Shown here in pieces: positions 14,263 through 20,015 of a DNA stretch of 23,833 nucleotides. Origin of the DNA: RGVD01 sp040403075 (GTDB taxonomy: Bacteria > Bacteroidota > Bacteroidia > UKL13-3); the NCBI GenBank assembly GCA_040403075.1, contig JBBALJ010000049.1:1-23833 (forward strand). Direction: 5' to 3'. Each line of letters starts with the position of its first letter. Position 1 is the first letter of the stretch. The position numbers and the translations under genes were made by a program. Below the pieces are notes generated by a model. The model was not told the origin of the DNA. It worked only from the letters and a program-made list of their open reading frames with translations, and did not search any database.

Positions 14263-14391
14263 ATGACACAAAAACAAGAAAAAGTCTTAGCAGCACTTAA
14301 AATTCGTCAAGCAAAGCACAAGGGTCCAGGCGGGAAGCTTCCAGGATCAATGAATAAGAAAAAAACTGGTTACGCTAAACCAGGAAAATAA
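14263..14391 (+). CDS. basic 42-aa protein of unknown function
   Basis: This protein (MTQKQEKVL to YAKPGK) is short and strongly basic, with many Lys and few acidic residues. A short N-terminal helix is followed by a Gly/Pro/Lys-rich tail. AAAGGGTGA lies 2-8 nt before the ATG. The investment in two promoters and a structured leader suggests high or tightly controlled expression. It may bind nucleic acid or be a small virion protein; neither is proven. Confidence 0.65.
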   Translation: MTQKQEKVLAALKIRQAKHKGPGGKLPGSMNKKKTGYAKPGK

Positions 14392-14393
14392 TG

Positions 14394-14406
14394 TATAATT
14401 AGATGT
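14394..14406 (+). promoter_or_regulatory. TATAAT promoter for a leaderless mRNA
   Basis: TATAAT at 14394-14399 lies 7 nt before the ATG at 14407, with no ribosome site between. No good -35 is seen (TTACGC at 14370 is weak). Confidence 0.55.
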
Positions 14407-14682
14407 ATGACAAAGCATATATCTTTTTACATAAACAAGTATCCAGCGAGAATATCAGGCTATTTATCAGCCATTGTACTCAATGTATCTCATATGTGGT
14501 CTAGTTTCCCTTTAGGACTTTTTGTTCCAGTAGCAATGCTATTAATTATTTTAGGGGAAGGAAGCCAAAGAATGGAAAATAAGAAAACTATCGAGGCTTT
14601 GTATAAAGATGCGGTTAAAGGCAAATCTGAAGAAGATATGATAAAAGAATTAATTATGGATTTAAAGACCAAAAAAAATTAA
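14407..14682 (+). CDS. small membrane protein, holin-like topology
   Basis: This 91-aa protein has a short basic N-terminus, two hydrophobic segments (ISGYLSAIVLNVSHMW, about residues 16-31, and PLGLFVPVAMLLIILG, about 35-50) and a charged C-terminal tail (KGKSEEDMIKELIMDLKTKKN). Size and topology fit a class II holin or another phage membrane protein. No endolysin gene adjoins it in this window, so a lysis role is only one possibility. The start is placed by the TATAAT 7 nt upstream. Confidence 0.7.
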   Translation: MTKHISFYINKYPARISGYLSAIVLNVSHMWSSFPLGLFVPVAMLLIILGEGSQRMENKKTIEALYKDAVKGKSEEDMIKELIMDLKTKKN

Positions 14683-14706
14683 ACAGCTTAAAGATAACCA
14701 CTGCAC

Positions 14707-14730
14707 AAGGTACTAGAAATAGTACCTTTT
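14707..14730 (+). terminator. hairpin terminator
   Basis: AAGGTACTA (14707-14715) pairs with TAGTACCTT (14720-14728) around a GAAA tetraloop and runs into a short T stretch. It sits after the membrane protein gene and 7 nt before tRNA-Arg. The short T tract makes it weaker than a canonical terminator, and it could instead be a processing hairpin for the tRNA. Confidence 0.65.
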
Positions 14731-14736
14731 GCATTT

Positions 14737-14809
14737 GCCCTTGTAGCTCAGCGGATAGAGCGAGGCTCTTCTAAGGCCTGCGTCACAGGTTCGATTCCTG
14801 TTAGGGGCG
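14737..14809 (+). tRNA. tRNA-Arg (TCT)
   Basis: Acceptor GCCCTTG/TAGGGGC (with G-U pairs), D stem GCTC/GAGC, anticodon stem AGGCT/GGCCT with loop CTTCTAA, T stem ACAGG/CCTGT around TTCGATT, discriminator G. It reads AGA and AGG, and AGA is frequent in the AT-rich genes here. The CCA is not encoded. Confidence 0.93.
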
Positions 14810-14818
14810 CAATTAAGG

Positions 14819-14824
14819 TATAAT
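14819..14824 (+). promoter_or_regulatory. -10 element after tRNA-Arg
   Basis: TATAAT at 14819-14824 with no good -35. The expected start near 14831 would give a leader of about 27 nt to the ATG at 14858, or 6 nt to the ATG at 14837. Confidence 0.45.
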
Positions 14825-14857
14825 GATAACGAGGAAATGCTTTACAGAAAGGGTGCT

Positions 14858-15199
14858 ATGGAAGACGATTTCGACGAGGAATACTACGACGAAGACGACG
14901 ATATAGCGTCTGAGCAGGTTTTAGGATATCTCATAGACATTGGCGCAGCATTTTATGATGGCGTTGACGGGACTGGCGAACGAATGTTCAAGTTCAATAT
15001 GGATATGCTTAGAGATGTACTACCAGATCTATATGACACAATCATGGAAGATTTAGATAGTGCAATGATGGAATTGTATCAACGAGGCTTAGCTGAACTA
15101 GAATACGATGAGAATTTAAATGCTCATTTCACAATATCTGATGAGGGTAAAAGTATTTTAAAAAGTTTAGGCTTTGGAAGTTTTACAGAAGATAATTAA
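14858..15199 (+). CDS. acidic protein of unknown function
   Basis: This 113-aa protein begins with a very acidic stretch (DDFDEEYYDEDDDI) and continues into an alpha/beta region (VLGYLIDIGAAFYDGVDG, MLRDVLPDLYDTIMEDL). The last third, with a basic-helix-like GLAELEYDENLNAHFTISDEGKSILKSLGF, resembles a winged-helix end, but this is weak. I chose 14858, which has AAAGG 5 nt upstream; the in-frame ATG at 14837 would add 7 residues. It follows tRNA-Arg and precedes the low-complexity tagged proteins. Confidence 0.7.
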   Translation: MEDDFDEEYYDEDDDIASEQVLGYLIDIGAAFYDGVDGTGERMFKFNMDMLRDVLPDLYDTIMEDLDSAMMELYQRGLAELEYDENLNAHFTISDEGKSILKSLGFGSFTEDN

Positions 15200-15220
15200 A
15201 AACCTATAGGTGGTGAAATA

Positions 15221-15457
15221 ATGGATAACAATCAACAAACTCAAGATGGCGGAACAACACAACCAACATCAGCAAATAAAATTAATGATGGTGTAATCGC
15301 AGGGGCACCTGTTGCACCTTCAGTTTCAGATCAAGGAACAGGAAAACCAGGAACAATTAACACTGGTACACCTTTTACTGGTAAAGATGTTTCAATGACT
15401 ACTCCACAATACGCTGGTGGACCAATCGCTACAACAGAGGCTGGATCAGCACGATAA
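15221..15457 (+). CDS. low-complexity Gly/Thr/Gln-rich protein
   Basis: This 78-aa protein is low in complexity throughout (NQQTQDGGTTQ, GAPVAPSVSDQGTGKPGTINTG) with no predicted fold, Cys pairs or membrane span. AGGTGGTG lies 7-9 nt before the ATG and its stop shares a base with the start of the next gene (TAATG). Such disordered proteins sit in phage structural regions. It may be a scaffold-like or internal head protein, by context only. Confidence 0.65.
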   Translation: MDNNQQTQDGGTTQPTSANKINDGVIAGAPVAPSVSDQGTGKPGTINTGTPFTGKDVSMTTPQYAGGPIATTEAGSAR

Positions 15458-16095
15458 TGGACGCAGTAAATTTTGAAAAATTTTACAATGAAGTATCCGA
15501 TATGATTAAAGCAATCGGTACATCATCATCTGCAAACGAAGAGCGTGACGAAAGAAGCGTTGAAAACTACGTTAGACAAAGTGCTAACACGAACACAAAT
15601 AATTTACAGACAGGAGGTAACATTGTGTCAAATACAACAGAACCAGATCCACAGGGAGACATTGCAATAACAAAGTCTTTTCCAGATGGAACTACAGGAC
15701 CATTAATTGGTCAAGCAATTATGACAGATGCATCTGCAACACCAGCACCAAACGGTGATTCAGCAGTTGTACCAGATCAAGCAACAATTCCATCAGCTGC
15801 AACATCAGCTATTGCTCCAACTGCAGCAGAAACTGCAGAAGCAACAGAAGAAATTGCAAAGTCAGCATCATGCAAGGAATGCGGTCAAGCTCTTCCAATG
15901 AAGAAAGCAGACGATGCAGACAAAGATGAAGACAAAGTTGAAAAAGCAGCAGCTTGTGCTGATTGCGGAGAAGCAACATGCAAGTGCATGGACAAAGCAG
16001 TAGATCAAGAAACAAAGGAAACAACTCCAGATGACGAGAAAGCAGAAATGAAGAAGTCACTATGGGGCGGAGCATTCGCACCAGTTAAGCCTTAA
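15457..16095 (+). CDS. low-complexity acidic protein with zinc ribbons and C-terminal WGGAFAP tag
   Basis: This 212-aa protein has a short helical N-terminus (FEKFYNEVSDMIKAIG), a long Ala/Thr/Pro-rich disordered middle, and two Cys-rich spots: CKECG (residues about 138-142) and CADCGEATCKC (about 163-173). It then has a Lys/Glu/Asp-rich stretch and ends in SLWGGAFAPVKP. The ending matches the WNGAFSPF peptide of the 13120 and 13667 proteins. It is coupled to the upstream gene by TAATG and followed by a terminator. It is probably carried in or on the particle; this rests on the shared tag and context. Confidence 0.7.
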   Translation: MDAVNFEKFYNEVSDMIKAIGTSSSANEERDERSVENYVRQSANTNTNNLQTGGNIVSNTTEPDPQGDIAITKSFPDGTTGPLIGQAIMTDASATPAPNGDSAVVPDQATIPSAATSAIAPTAAETAEATEEIAKSASCKECGQALPMKKADDADKDEDKVEKAAACADCGEATCKCMDKAVDQETKETTPDDEKAEMKKSLWGGAFAPVKP

Positions 16096-16115
16096 TATTT
16101 CTAATGCATTAGAAT

Positions 16116-16150
16116 ACACACAGGGACGGGAAACCGTCTCTGTGTGTTTT
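16116..16150 (+). terminator. rho-independent terminator
   Basis: A 14-bp stem (16116-16129 with 16134-16147, one G-U) closed by a GAAA tetraloop and followed by four T residues. It ends the tagged-protein operon; the ribosome site of the next gene lies just beyond. Confidence 0.8.
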
Positions 16151-16163
16151 AGGAAAGGAAAAC

Positions 16164-16532
16164 ATGAGAGCACTAATATTTGGTAGTAAAACATACAAGG
16201 ACTATAACGAGTTAATTAGACAAGTTACAGTTCTTATTGATGACCGCAGACATTTTTATCCAGATGACAAAGAATATACATTTATTCACACAGCACTTCC
16301 TGGGGCAGAAAATATGATCACGGAATACATAGGTAAAGTTGAAAAGTTTATGCGTCAAAAAGGATTTAAACTTAAAGAAGAATTAGTTAGGGATAAATCA
16401 GTGTCTTCTGACGTAAGCCTAATTGAATCAATGCCAGATTTTGTTTTGATCTTTGGCGAATCTTCAAGAAATAGACAGTGCATTCGTGTACTTGAAGCAA
16501 TGGAAATACCCTACCGATATATAAAGGATTAA
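16164..16532 (+). CDS. SLOG/DUF2493-like nucleotide-binding protein
   Basis: This 122-aa protein has a Rossmann-like outline: ALIFGSKTYKDY at the start (the GS turn of SLOG proteins), FIHTALPGAENMITEYIGK in the middle (like the H-G-x-A-x-G-A-D motif of DUF2493, here altered to HTALPGAEN), and DFVLIFGESSRNRQCIRVLEAM near the end. SLOG domains bind nucleotides or their derivatives and occur in phage and defence settings. AAAGGA lies 8 nt before the ATG, after a terminator. The altered middle motif lowers certainty. Confidence 0.55.
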   Translation: MRALIFGSKTYKDYNELIRQVTVLIDDRRHFYPDDKEYTFIHTALPGAENMITEYIGKVEKFMRQKGFKLKEELVRDKSVSSDVSLIESMPDFVLIFGESSRNRQCIRVLEAMEIPYRYIKD

Positions 16533-16534
16533 TT

Positions 16535-16732
16535 ATGGATTTACGTGGAATCCCTACGGCAGTATGTCCGAATTGTGGGAATGATGAATTAAAGATTGTT
16601 GTCAAATTTAACCCAGAGACGTATGAAATTTCTATGTATGGGCTAGAGGCCGAATGCTTTAGTTGCAATAGCCTCTTGACAGCACCGACTCCACTTGATA
16701 TAATTGGTAATGATGCAAACGGATTTAATTGA
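16535..16732 (+). CDS. zinc-ribbon protein
   Basis: This 65-aa protein carries two Cys-x2-Cys pairs (CPNC at 11-14 and CFSC at 41-44) about 26 residues apart, a classical zinc ribbon of the kind seen in small nucleic-acid-binding proteins. AAAGG lies 7 nt before the ATG. A full promoter for the next gene is embedded in its 3' end. No further function can be assigned. Confidence 0.7.
   Translation: MDLRGIPTAVCPNCGNDELKIVVKFNPETYEISMYGLEAECFSCNSLLTAPTPLDIIGNDANGFN
16676..16709 (+). promoter_or_regulatory. consensus promoter for a leaderless mRNA
   Basis: TTGACA at 16676-16681, 17 bp, then TGA-TATAAT (TATAAT 16699-16704), an extended -10. The ATG at 16710 is 5 nt downstream. The promoter lies within the coding sequence of the zinc-ribbon gene. 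Confidence 0.8.
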
Positions 16733-16931
16733 AGAAGTAGTCACCACAGATAGCGGTGACCATGAACGTTTCTCGCACTATGCAAATAAAAACGCAATAA
16801 CAGAATCAATGGTAACTGGAAATCCTATCAGAGCTTTATGCGGAAAGATATGGACTCCAAGCAGGGATCCTAAAAAGTTTCCTCTATGCCCTACGTGCAA
16901 AGAAATATTTGACCAACTACCTAAAGGATAG
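16710..16931 (+). CDS. DUF3039-family protein
   Basis: This 73-aa protein matches DUF3039, a small family widespread in Actinobacteria: DHERFSHYANKNAITESMVTG, then ALCGKIWTPSRDPKKFPLCPTC with Cys44 and a Cys-x2-Cys pair for zinc. The function of the family is unknown. The start codon is placed by the consensus promoter 5 nt upstream; the TTG at 16704 that would also open the frame lies within the TATAAT. It is good evidence for an actinobacterial host. Confidence 0.85.
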   Translation: MMQTDLIEEVVTTDSGDHERFSHYANKNAITESMVTGNPIRALCGKIWTPSRDPKKFPLCPTCKEIFDQLPKG

Positions 16932-16932
16932 A

Positions 16933-17040
16933 ATGGCAAGCAAAAAAATAGTAATATGTCCAACGTGTAAAAAAGAATTAGAAGTTCGTTCAACTTTTGC
17001 ACACGAAACCTTAACCAGACACATGAAAGAGCATAAATGA
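16933..17040 (+). CDS. C2H2 zinc-finger miniprotein
   Basis: This 35-aa protein (MASKKIVICPTC to HMKEHK) contains Cys9-x2-Cys12 and His30-x3-His34 with a basic helix between, the order of a C2H2 finger, though the 17-residue gap is longer than the classical 12. GGATAG precedes the ATG. It overlaps the next start as ATGA. DNA or RNA binding is likely. Confidence 0.65.
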   Translation: MASKKIVICPTCKKELEVRSTFAHETLTRHMKEHK

Positions 17041-17261
17041 AAAAGAGCAACAAAAAGAAATCACAGCACCGATTAGGTGCACAGTTAAAGAACCTAAAAC
17101 GCAAACGTAAACGTAAAGCTTTACTTGAATTTAATGGAATGGTAAGACCATTTAAGATTCAAAGACAGATTCAAGAATTTCAAAAACAGCAAGAAGAAGC
17201 TGCAAAGGCAGCGGAGGCTGAAAAAGCAACTGAGGAAACAGAAGAGAAAGTAGAAGCCTAA
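17037..17261 (+). CDS. bipartite basic/acidic coiled-coil protein
   Basis: This 74-aa protein has a strongly basic N-terminal half (KKSNKKKSQHRLGAQLKNLKRKRKRKA) and an acidic, Ala/Glu-rich C-terminal half (QEEAAKAAEAEKATEETEEK) that should form a helix. It overlaps genes on both sides by ATGA and TAATG. The charge split suggests nucleic-acid binding with self-masking, but no family is recognised. Confidence 0.65.
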   Translation: MKKSNKKKSQHRLGAQLKNLKRKRKRKALLEFNGMVRPFKIQRQIQEFQKQQEEAAKAAEAEKATEETEEKVEA

Positions 17262-18148
17262 TGAAAGTATATATCGCTGGCCCTATGACTGGGTATGATG
17301 AGTTTAACTTTCCACAATTTTTTCAAGCAGAAAGAGAACTTAAAGATCTTGGGCATGAACCACTAAACCCTGCGTGGAACAACGGATTAAGTTTAGAAGA
17401 AGCAGTAGAGAATGCAAATTATGACGGGCGTTCTTGGCAAGATTATATGCGAAAAGATTTATTATTCTTATCACAGGCAGATGTTGTTTGTGTCTTAGAA
17501 GGTTGGAAAAAATCTAAGGGTGCTCAACTTGAAGTGCAAATTGCTAAGTCATTAGATATTCCAATCATGATTCTTGAAGATGGAAAGCTTGTCCCACGTG
17601 TTCAGACTTTAGGTCTTGCGGGATATGCTAGATCTGGTAAAGATACTGTTGCACAAGAACTAACAGACAAAGGCTACATAACAATGTCTTTTGCAAGTCC
17701 AATTAAAAAAGCAATGGCAATTTTAAATCCAGTAATAGAAGATGGAAAGTCGTATAACGATATTGTTAATAATTACGGTTTAGAGTCAGCAAAAGATAAG
17801 TACGAAGAAGTTCGTAGATTACTGCAGGTTTTTGGTACAGAAGTAGGTCGCAAGATGTTTGGTGAAGACTTTTGGGTAGATTATGCAATTAATTCTATTC
17901 CAGACGGATTCAAGGTTGTCTTTACTGATGTAAGATACCCTAACGAAGCAAATGCAATTAAGAATTTTGGTGGAGAAGTTTGGTGGGTTAGTCGTGAAGG
18001 CGTAGGTCCCTTAAATGATCACGCATCTGAGAACTCTCTAGATGAATACCTATTTGATTATACTATTGAAAACAATGGATCTGTTGAGGAACTTGAACAA
18101 AAGGTTGCTCAAGGATTAAATAAAGTTCTATTGACAGAGAACGCATAA
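17261..18148 (+). CDS. DUF4406 (deoxyribosyltransferase-like) fused to dNMP kinase
   Basis: This 295-aa protein joins two nucleotide enzymes. Residues 1-112 are DUF4406, a relative of nucleoside 2-deoxyribosyltransferases: MKVYIAGPMTG, LGHEPLNPAW, then KGAQLEVQIAKSLDIPI with Glu91 at the catalytic position. Residues 116-290 are a deoxynucleoside monophosphate kinase of the T4 gene 1 type: P-loop G121-YARSGKDT with Lys127, then LLQVFGTEVGRKMFGEDFWVD and VFTDVRYPNEANAI. Together they would exchange a base on a deoxynucleotide and phosphorylate it, feeding phage replication. The start overlaps the previous stop (TAATG). Confidence 0.85.
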   Translation: MKVYIAGPMTGYDEFNFPQFFQAERELKDLGHEPLNPAWNNGLSLEEAVENANYDGRSWQDYMRKDLLFLSQADVVCVLEGWKKSKGAQLEVQIAKSLDIPIMILEDGKLVPRVQTLGLAGYARSGKDTVAQELTDKGYITMSFASPIKKAMAILNPVIEDGKSYNDIVNNYGLESAKDKYEEVRRLLQVFGTEVGRKMFGEDFWVDYAINSIPDGFKVVFTDVRYPNEANAIKNFGGEVWWVSREGVGPLNDHASENSLDEYLFDYTIENNGSVEELEQKVAQGLNKVLLTENA

Positions 18149-18165
18149 GATTGGTATAATAGACT
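18131..18165 (+). promoter_or_regulatory. consensus promoter for a leaderless groES mRNA
   Basis: TTGACA at 18131-18136, 18 bp, TGG-TATAAT (TATAAT 18155-18160). The ATG of groES is 5 nt downstream. Both hexamers match consensus and the -10 is extended. Confidence 0.85.
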
Positions 18166-18471
18166 ATGACAAACATTAAACCATTTGGAAGCATGATTCT
18201 TATTGAAGAAATAAGACAAGAAGAAAGAAAAACAAACTCAGGCTTAGTCCTTGCTGCTACAGCACTAGAAAATGAACTAAGGCGGGGAAAAGTTATTGAA
18301 GTAGGTCCAGGGGATCATGATAACTTAGGCAACAAGCACGAAATCCCCTTGACATTTGGGGACATAGTGATATATAATGAAAGTAACGCCACCGAAGTAA
18401 CAGATGCTTTGGGAAGTAAATACTACTTTATTAACTGGCGACATTTATTTGGAACAGAAGGTACATTGTAA
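18166..18471 (+). CDS. groES: GroES-like co-chaperonin
   Basis: This 101-aa protein has the Cpn10 layout: KPFGSMILIEEIRQEERKTNSGLVLA with the mobile-loop region, then RRGKVIEVGPGDHDNLGNKHEIPL and FGDIVIYNESNATEV. It would cap the host GroEL chamber, as T4 gp31 does, to fold phage proteins such as the capsid subunit. It is preceded by one of the best promoters in the window with no 5' leader. The mobile loop lacks the usual Gly-Gly-Ile/Leu but has SGLVLA. The stop overlaps the next start as TAATG. Confidence 0.88.
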   Translation: MTNIKPFGSMILIEEIRQEERKTNSGLVLAATALENELRRGKVIEVGPGDHDNLGNKHEIPLTFGDIVIYNESNATEVTDALGSKYYFINWRHLFGTEGTL

Positions 18472-18701
18472 TGCCAAGATTAATATTAGACTACGACAAA
18501 GCTCATAAATTTGTTGAAAAAAATAAGTCTCAAGGATTTTTTTGGGATGGTTGGACTATTGTAAAATGGTCGCCAAGCAATAACGGCTATATGGAAAAAA
18601 ATGGTTTGTTTCGTAATAACAAGTGGGGATACTCTGCTCGCTTTGAACTTAAAGGCAATGGTACTTGGGAATTAAACGAGAAGTATGACAAATTTAATTA
18701 A
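18471..18701 (+). CDS. small basic protein of unknown function
   Basis: This 76-aa protein is not recognised. It is rich in aromatic residues (FFWDGWTIVKW, KWGYSARFEL, GTWELNEKY), suggesting a small beta-rich fold. It is coupled to groES by TAATG and overlaps the WhiB-like gene by 17 bases, so all three are on one transcript. Confidence 0.65.
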   Translation: MPRLILDYDKAHKFVEKNKSQGFFWDGWTIVKWSPSNNGYMEKNGLFRNNKWGYSARFELKGNGTWELNEKYDKFN

Positions 18702-19011
18702 CGAAATTGGTTTAGATGAACAAGACATAAAGTGGTATCATTTTTCCGCTTGTAAAAACATGTCAATTAACTGGTTCTACGATGATTATGAATCAGATAA
18801 AGAATTAGCAAAGCAGGTTGATCAAGTTTGTATGCATTGTCCTGTAATTAAACAATGCCACGCTGAAGGTGTAAAAGGAAAAGAAAAAGGAGTTTGGGGC
18901 GGGGTCTATCTAGATCTTGGAAGACCAGACAAGCAATATAATTCACATAAAGAACAAAGTACTTGGAAGCAGTTAAAAAAACTTCATGGCAAAAATATCG
19001 TACACGGTTGA
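18685..19011 (+). CDS. WhiB-family Fe-S transcription factor
   Basis: This 108-aa protein has the WhiB signature: Cys23 (SACKN), Cys49, Cys52 and Cys58 (CMHCPVIKQC), which hold a 4Fe-4S cluster, followed by GVWGGVYL with the Trp-Gly-Gly turn. WhiB proteins occur only in Actinobacteria and their phages, and they contact the principal sigma factor region 4 to change transcription. A phage copy could redirect the host RNA polymerase or block a host Whi regulator. There is a basic C-terminal tail (KQLKKLHGKN) after the turn. The start has little ribosome site and overlaps the previous gene. Confidence 0.9.
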   Translation: MTNLINEIGLDEQDIKWYHFSACKNMSINWFYDDYESDKELAKQVDQVCMHCPVIKQCHAEGVKGKEKGVWGGVYLDLGRPDKQYNSHKEQSTWKQLKKLHGKNIVHG

Positions 19012-19261
19012 AATGGCTAAAAAGCTACGGGAATTAAAATCTCCCGTAAAAGGATTACAAGTTGATGTTAGGGCTAGACCTAATTACCTTGCAATTACTG
19101 TGTATGAAAGTAATATAATGGAGTATAACGAAAGCCAGCGAGAGCAAGTGATGAATCATTTGCTTTTGATGAGACAATTAATACTGTCTTATGGAACACC
19201 ATGTGAAATAGAGGGGATGAAGCACACCGATGAGCAAATACAACGAAGAAGATCATTTTAA
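18986..19261 (+). CDS. protein of unknown function
   Basis: This 91-aa protein is not recognised. It has a beta-like first half (VKGLQVDVRARPNYLAITVYES) and a helical second half (SQREQVMNHLLLMRQLILSYG), with a basic tail. It overlaps the WhiB-like gene by 26 bases and the next gene by 32 bases, which is long for the region and suggests compact co-translated coding. Confidence 0.65.
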   Translation: MAKISYTVEMAKKLRELKSPVKGLQVDVRARPNYLAITVYESNIMEYNESQREQVMNHLLLMRQLILSYGTPCEIEGMKHTDEQIQRRRSF

Positions 19262-19496
19262 TTATGGCGAAGCAACAGAGACATATGTCTATTTGCCAGA
19301 CGAAGGTGTTTATGGGACTATAGTTCGCTATGGTGCTTGGGCATCTATGATTAATTATTATGACGGCGGAGTTAGTTATACTATTGAAGTACTAAATGAT
19401 GAATTTATCGTAGTAGATGAAATTGGTGTAGGTTACATAACAGAAGACCAAGAAGGTATAGGATACCTTGATGAAGAGGAAGAAGAAGATTTATGA
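19230..19496 (+). CDS. acidic protein of unknown function
   Basis: This 88-aa protein is rich in Tyr, Gly and acidic residues, with a repetitive C-terminal part (VGYITEDQEGIGYLDEEEEEDL). It looks like a small beta barrel followed by an acidic tail. The start lies inside the previous gene after GGGGATGAAG, and the stop overlaps the next ATG as ATGATG. No family is recognised. Confidence 0.65.
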   Translation: MSKYNEEDHFNYGEATETYVYLPDEGVYGTIVRYGAWASMINYYDGGVSYTIEVLNDEFIVVDEIGVGYITEDQEGIGYLDEEEEEDL

Positions 19497-19726
19497 TGAT
19501 ATGTTTTAGCTGTGGTAAGCAAAAGAACGAACTTCAACCAAAGAAATCTGCCATTATGGATGGTATACAACTTTTCATGTGTCTCACATGTTTAGAATCT
19601 AAATTTGAACCTAGATGGGTAATTATTTTGGCGGGTCGTCAAAAAGGTCCTGATGCTGTAAGAGAGTATATAGTTAAAAGACTATATGTAGGCAAGATCA
19701 TCACAGCGGAGGAATTGATTGCTTAA
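19493..19726 (+). CDS. zinc-binding protein
   Basis: This 77-aa protein has Cys-x2-Cys (CFSCGK) and a second Cys-x2-Cys (CLTCLE) separated by about 22 residues, a zinc ribbon, followed by a basic helical end (GPDAVREYIVKRLYVGKIITAEELIA). ATG pairs overlap the previous stop and the last 8 bases overlap the thioredoxin gene. A nucleic-acid or protein-binding role is likely. Confidence 0.7.
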   Translation: MMICFSCGKQKNELQPKKSAIMDGIQLFMCLTCLESKFEPRWVIILAGRQKGPDAVREYIVKRLYVGKIITAEELIA

Positions 19727-20015
19727 GATAACAAATAATGTATCTGAGTTTCAGGCTGAAGATGAATGTGTAGTTTATTTTACAGCCGATTGGTGCAATC
19801 CATGTAAGCAGTTAAAGCCACATTATGGGCGTTTGTCTGTAATAGATCCTGAAACTAACTATTATCTAGTAGATGTTGACAAAATAGACCCAAAAATGGT
19901 ACAATTGTATAGTATTCAAAGCATCCCACAGGTGTTTGTTATGCAAAAAGGAAAGATTATTGAAACAATTACTTCACGCACAACAGAGACAATCTTAGAG
20001 GAGCTTGGCAAATAA
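19719..20015 (+). CDS. thioredoxin-like protein (TTG start)
   Basis: This 98-aa protein is a thioredoxin: VVYFTADWCNPCKQLKP with active-site Trp25-Cys26-Asn-Pro-Cys29, then LVDVDKIDPKMVQLYSIQSIPQVFVM with the cis-Pro IP. The start is a TTG at 19719 preceded by GGAGG 6 nt upstream. A phage thioredoxin could supply electrons for ribonucleotide reductase, act as a polymerase partner (as host thioredoxin does for T7) or reduce virion proteins. The active site CNPC differs from the usual CGPC, and the redox potential would differ. Confidence 0.92.
   Translation: MLKITNNVSEFQAEDECVVYFTADWCNPCKQLKPHYGRLSVIDPETNYYLVDVDKIDPKMVQLYSIQSIPQVFVMQKGKIIETITSRTTETILEELGK
19876..19905 (+). promoter_or_regulatory. 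possible internal promoter in the thioredoxin gene
   Basis: TTGACA at 19876-19881, 18 bp, TACAAT at 19900-19905. It lies inside coding sequence, so chance is a real alternative. It would serve the proteasome-like gene with a leader of about 100 nt. Confidence 0.35.
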
